The position numbers and the translations under genes were made by a program. Source: Kluyvera sp040932435 (GTDB taxonomy: Bacteria; Pseudomonadota; Gammaproteobacteria; Enterobacterales; Enterobacteriaceae). From it: a DNA stretch of 64,000 nt. The stretch is taken from positions 27,265 through 91,264 of the forward strand of contig NZ_JBFQGA010000014.1 in NCBI RefSeq assembly GCF_040932435.1, written 5' to 3'. The notes under the pieces were generated by a model that did not search any database, was not told where the DNA came from, and saw only the letters and a list, made by a program, of their open reading frames with translations. This document shows positions 61,156 to 64,000 of this stretch, piece by piece. The first letter of the stretch is position 1; each line of letters starts with the position of its first letter.

Positions 61156-61769
61156 TGGACAGTTGGCGAATACCGGCCGAGCCGGCCACCTTCGTTGAAG
61201 AGATCAAGAAAAGCCGCTTTATCACCCTGTTGGCGCATACTGACGGGGTGGAAGCGGCAAAAGCGTTTGTTGAGTCGGTTCGCGCTGAACACCCGGATGC
61301 CCGCCACCACTGCGTGGCGTGGGTGGCGGGTCGGCCTGACGATTCACAACAGCTGGGTTTCTCCGATGATGGTGAACCGGCGGGGACGGCCGGAAAGCCG
61401 ATGCTTGCTCAGTTGATGGGGAGTGGCATCGGAGAAATCACCGCGGTAGTGGTGCGTTATTACGGCGGTATCCTGCTGGGGACCGGTGGTCTGGTAAAGG
61501 CCTACGGCGGTGGGGTGCAACAGGCGCTCAATCTGCTGACTACACAGGTTAAGACGCCGCTTACCGAATATACTCTGTCATGTGAATATGGGCAGTTGGC
61601 GGGCGTTGAGGCGCTGGTCGGGCAACATGCCGGGCAAATCGTCACCAGCGACTACCAAGCGACGGTGCAGCTCCGCGTGGCGCTTCCTCAGGCAAAAGTG
61701 CCTGATTTTTCCGCAAGACTGGCGGATTTTAGCCGTGGTTCATTGCATTTATTAGCGATTGACGAATAA
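61155..61769 (+). CDS. yigZ: IMPACT-family protein YigZ
   Basis: 204 residues. UPF0029/IMPACT N-terminal domain (about 1-120: EIKKSRFITLLAHTDG, HHCVAWVAG, SDDGEPAGTAGKPML, VVVRYYGGILLGTGGLVKAYG) and a smaller ferredoxin-like C-terminal domain. Eukaryotic IMPACT regulates Gcn2; the bacterial role is not established. Overlaps pepQ by one base and precedes trkH. Confidence 0.94.
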   Translation: MDSWRIPAEPATFVEEIKKSRFITLLAHTDGVEAAKAFVESVRAEHPDARHHCVAWVAGRPDDSQQLGFSDDGEPAGTAGKPMLAQLMGSGIGEITAVVVRYYGGILLGTGGLVKAYGGGVQQALNLLTTQVKTPLTEYTLSCEYGQLAGVEALVGQHAGQIVTSDYQATVQLRVALPQAKVPDFSARLADFSRGSLHLLAIDE

Positions 61770-61811
61770 TCCCCCTCCAGACTTTTTTGAATATCATAGG
61801 ACGCGCCGGAA

Positions 61812-63263
61812 ATGCATTTTCGTGCCATTACTCGAATTGTTGGACTTCTGGTCATCTTATTCTCGGGGACAATGATCCTGCCGGGATTGGTGGCTTTGAT
61901 TTACCGCGATGGCGCCGGGCGCGCATTCACCCAGACTTTTTTTGCCGCATTGGCGATTGGTTCGCTGCTGTGGTGGCCGAACCGTCGGGAAAAACGCGAA
62001 CTGAAATCACGGGAAGGGTTTCTGATTGTTGTTCTGTTTTGGACCGTGCTGGGGAGCGTGGGTGCGCTGCCATTTATCTTTTCCGAGCAGCCGAACCTGA
62101 CGGTAACCGATGCATTCTTTGAATCATTTTCGGGGTTAACCACCACCGGGGCGACGACGCTGGTGGGGCTGGACTCGTTACCGCATGCCATCCTCTTTTA
62201 TAGACAAATGCTGCAGTGGTTTGGCGGGATGGGGATCATCGTGCTGGCCGTCGCTATTCTACCTATTCTTGGCGTCGGCGGGATGCAGCTTTATCGAGCC
62301 GAGATGCCCGGGCCTCTGAAAGACAACAAAATGCGGCCGCGTATTGCTGAAACGGCGAAAACGCTGTGGCTTATCTATGTGTTGCTGACGGTGGCGTGCG
62401 CACTGGCGCTCTGGTTTGCTGGGATGCCGGCATTTGACGCCATCGGTCATAGCTTTGCGACTATCGCGATCGGTGGTTTTTCGACGCATGATGCTAGCGT
62501 CGGCTTCTTTAATAGTCCGACCATCAACACCATTATTGCTATCTTCCTGCTGATCTCCGGTTGTAACTACGGTCTGCACTTCTCTTTATTGAGCGGACGG
62601 AGTCTGAAGGTTTACTGGCGCGATCCAGAATTTCGCATGTTTATTGGCGTGCAGCTCACGCTGGTGGTCATTTGCACGTTGGTCCTATGGTTCCATGATA
62701 TCTACGCTTCGGCGGTGACGACGCTAAACCAAGCCTTCTTCCAAGTGGTTTCCATGGCGACGACGGCGGGTTTCACGACCGACAGTATCGCGCGCTGGCC
62801 ATTATTCCTGCCGGTGTTGTTGCTGTGCTCGGCGTTTATCGGTGGCTGTGCGGGGTCAACGGGCGGTGGTCTGAAGGTGATTCGTATCCTGCTGCTGTTT
62901 AAGCAGGGTAACCGTGAACTGAAACGCCTTGTTCACCCGAATGCGGTCTACAGCATAAAGCTGGGTAACCGTGCGTTACCGGAACGTATTCTTGAAGCGG
63001 TGTGGGGATTCTTCTCCGCCTACGCGCTGGTCTTCATTATCAGTATGTTGGCAATCATCGCGACCGGGGTCGATGACTTCTCGGCATTTGCGTCAGTTGT
63101 GGCTACGCTGAACAACCTTGGCCCCGGGCTTGGTGTTGTCGCAGATAACTTTGCCAGTATGAATCCGGTGGCGAAATGGATCCTGATTGTGAATATGCTA
63201 TTTGGTCGTCTTGAAGTCTTTACGCTGCTGGTGTTGTTCACCCCAACGTTCTGGCGCGAATAA
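61812..63263 (+). CDS. trkH: Trk potassium uptake channel subunit TrkH
   Basis: 483 residues, the E. coli length. K+-channel-like protein with four M1-P-M2 repeats: selectivity-filter loops SGLTTTGATTL, SFATIAIGGFSTHD, QVVSMATTAGFTTDS and ATLNNLGPGLG each with the key glycine. Works with the NAD-binding regulator TrkA, which is encoded elsewhere. Confidence 0.97.
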   Translation: MHFRAITRIVGLLVILFSGTMILPGLVALIYRDGAGRAFTQTFFAALAIGSLLWWPNRREKRELKSREGFLIVVLFWTVLGSVGALPFIFSEQPNLTVTDAFFESFSGLTTTGATTLVGLDSLPHAILFYRQMLQWFGGMGIIVLAVAILPILGVGGMQLYRAEMPGPLKDNKMRPRIAETAKTLWLIYVLLTVACALALWFAGMPAFDAIGHSFATIAIGGFSTHDASVGFFNSPTINTIIAIFLLISGCNYGLHFSLLSGRSLKVYWRDPEFRMFIGVQLTLVVICTLVLWFHDIYASAVTTLNQAFFQVVSMATTAGFTTDSIARWPLFLPVLLLCSAFIGGCAGSTGGGLKVIRILLLFKQGNRELKRLVHPNAVYSIKLGNRALPERILEAVWGFFSAYALVFIISMLAIIATGVDDFSAFASVVATLNNLGPGLGVVADNFASMNPVAKWILIVNMLFGRLEVFTLLVLFTPTFWRE

Positions 63264-63275
63264 CAGGAGTTAGCG

Positions 63276-63809
63276 TTGAAAACATTAATGCTCTTTTCCA
63301 CCCGTGATGGGCAGACGCGTGAAATTGCCGCCTACCTTTGCTCGCAGCTCCATGAGCTGGGGGGAGATACGGCGATGATTGATTTGAATCGTACGGATAA
63401 TATTGAGTGGTCGCAGTACGACCGGGTCATTATTGGCGCGTCTATTCGTTACGGGCATTTCCATCCTGCGCTGGATCGCTTTGTGAAAAAGCATGCGGCA
63501 GCATTGCAGGCGGTACCCAGCGCCTTCTTCTCGGTGAACCTTGTCGCGCGTAAACCAGAAAAGCGTTCACCGCAGACTAACAGCTACACGCGCAAATTCC
63601 TGCTGCGTTCTCCATGGCAGCCAGATAGCTGTGCGGTATTTGCCGGGGCGTTGCGTTATCCACGCTACGGATGGTTCGATCGCTTTATGATTCGGTTGAT
63701 TATGAAGATGACCGGCGGTGAAACGGATACGAGTAAAGAAGTGGTTTATACCGATTGGGAGCAGGTAGCGGATTTCGCGCGGGAAATCGCGCAACTTTCG
63801 CGCAAATAG
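63276..63809 (+). CDS. hemG: protoporphyrinogen IX dehydrogenase (menaquinone-dependent)
   Basis: 177 residues, flavodoxin-like. The start is TTG at 63276, behind CAGGAG at 63264; E. coli uses GTG at the same codon. FMN phosphate loop LFSTRDGQTREIA at the N-terminus, VIIGASIRYGHFHPALDRFVKKH in the middle and the long-chain insert typical of HemG (SVNLVARKPEKRSPQTNSYTRKFL). Feeds electrons from protoporphyrinogen to quinone, so it links haem synthesis to respiration. C-terminus four residues shorter than E. coli. Confidence 0.95.
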   Translation: MKTLMLFSTRDGQTREIAAYLCSQLHELGGDTAMIDLNRTDNIEWSQYDRVIIGASIRYGHFHPALDRFVKKHAAALQAVPSAFFSVNLVARKPEKRSPQTNSYTRKFLLRSPWQPDSCAVFAGALRYPRYGWFDRFMIRLIMKMTGGETDTSKEVVYTDWEQVADFAREIAQLSRK

Positions 63810-63844
63810 GGCGGTAATTCGACGTATTGCCTGGAAAGTGAGCG

Positions 63845-64000
63845 AACGAAAACATTTTTGATATTTATGCTTGCGGGATCTCAATTTCCCCCTATAATGC
63901 GGCCCCACTGAGACGGAACAACGGCAAACAAGCCGCCGGGTCAGCGAGGTTCTCCTGAGAATCTCGGCAGAGAAAAGCGAAATTAAACGCTTGACTCTGA
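63845..64000 (+). promoter_or_regulatory. rRNA operon (rrnA) promoter region P1 and start of P2
   Basis: P1: TTGCGG (63871-63876), 16-base spacer, TATAAT (63893-63898), GC-rich discriminator GCGGCCCC, with an AT-rich UP-type stretch (AAAACATTTTTGATATTTATG) upstream. P2: a TTGACT -35 at 63991-63996, with its -10 beyond the window edge. By position after hemG this is rrnA; no rRNA sequence itself is in the window. Confidence 0.88.

Overview
The window is a core-chromosome segment of an Enterobacteriaceae bacterium. Almost every protein is recognisably the orthologue of an Escherichia coli K-12 protein, with near-identical length, and gene order follows the K-12 trxA-rho to hemG-rrnA interval. 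It is not K-12 itself: aslBA, yigE, yigF and yigG are absent from their K-12 places (from memory of that map), a second tRNA-Pro gene is present, and an ERIC element lies upstream of uvrD. BIME/REP and ERIC repeats also point to this family. I cannot name the species.

Layout. 1-1830: end of trxA, then the autoregulated terminator factor gene rho. 2024-14802: the complete enterobacterial common antigen (ECA) cluster wecA-wzzE-wecBC-rffGH-wecDE-wzxE-wecF-wzyE-wecG, tightly packed with many stop/start overlaps. It makes lipid I, lipid II and lipid III, then flips, polymerises and length-controls the polymer. 15034-17506: amino-acid permease thrP (yifK), tRNA genes argX-hisR-leuT-proM plus a duplicate proM, and the sRNA glmZ. 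17577-21684 (minus): hemCDXY for haem synthesis. 22095-28580: cyaA, cyaY, then lptM-dapF-yigA-xerC-yigB. 28593-32239: SOS-controlled uvrD, and corA behind a long structured leader. 32330-41864: rarD, yigI, pldA, recQ, rhtC, rhtB, pldB, yigL, yigM, metR. 41982-47667: metE, dlhH, udp, rmuC. 47768-56117: ubiE-ubiJ-ubiB, tatABC, tatD, rfaH, ubiD, fre. 56270-63809: fadBA (minus), then pepQ-yigZ-trkH-hemG. The window closes inside the rrnA promoter region.

I found no prophage, insertion sequence, CRISPR array, toxin-antitoxin pair or novel protein system, and no broken gene. The less ordinary content is non-coding: a switch-like corA leader with a 16-codon ORF, the ERIC between the uvrD LexA box and its start codon, the proM tandem duplication, a leuT acceptor-stem mismatch, a rho leader that has lost the RhoL reading frame, and paired hairpins ahead of thrP. 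Start codons were chosen by family length and ribosome-binding sites. Several genes use GTG or TTG (wecA, wecB, rffG, wecD, cyaA, recQ, yigM, rmuC, tatB, hemG).
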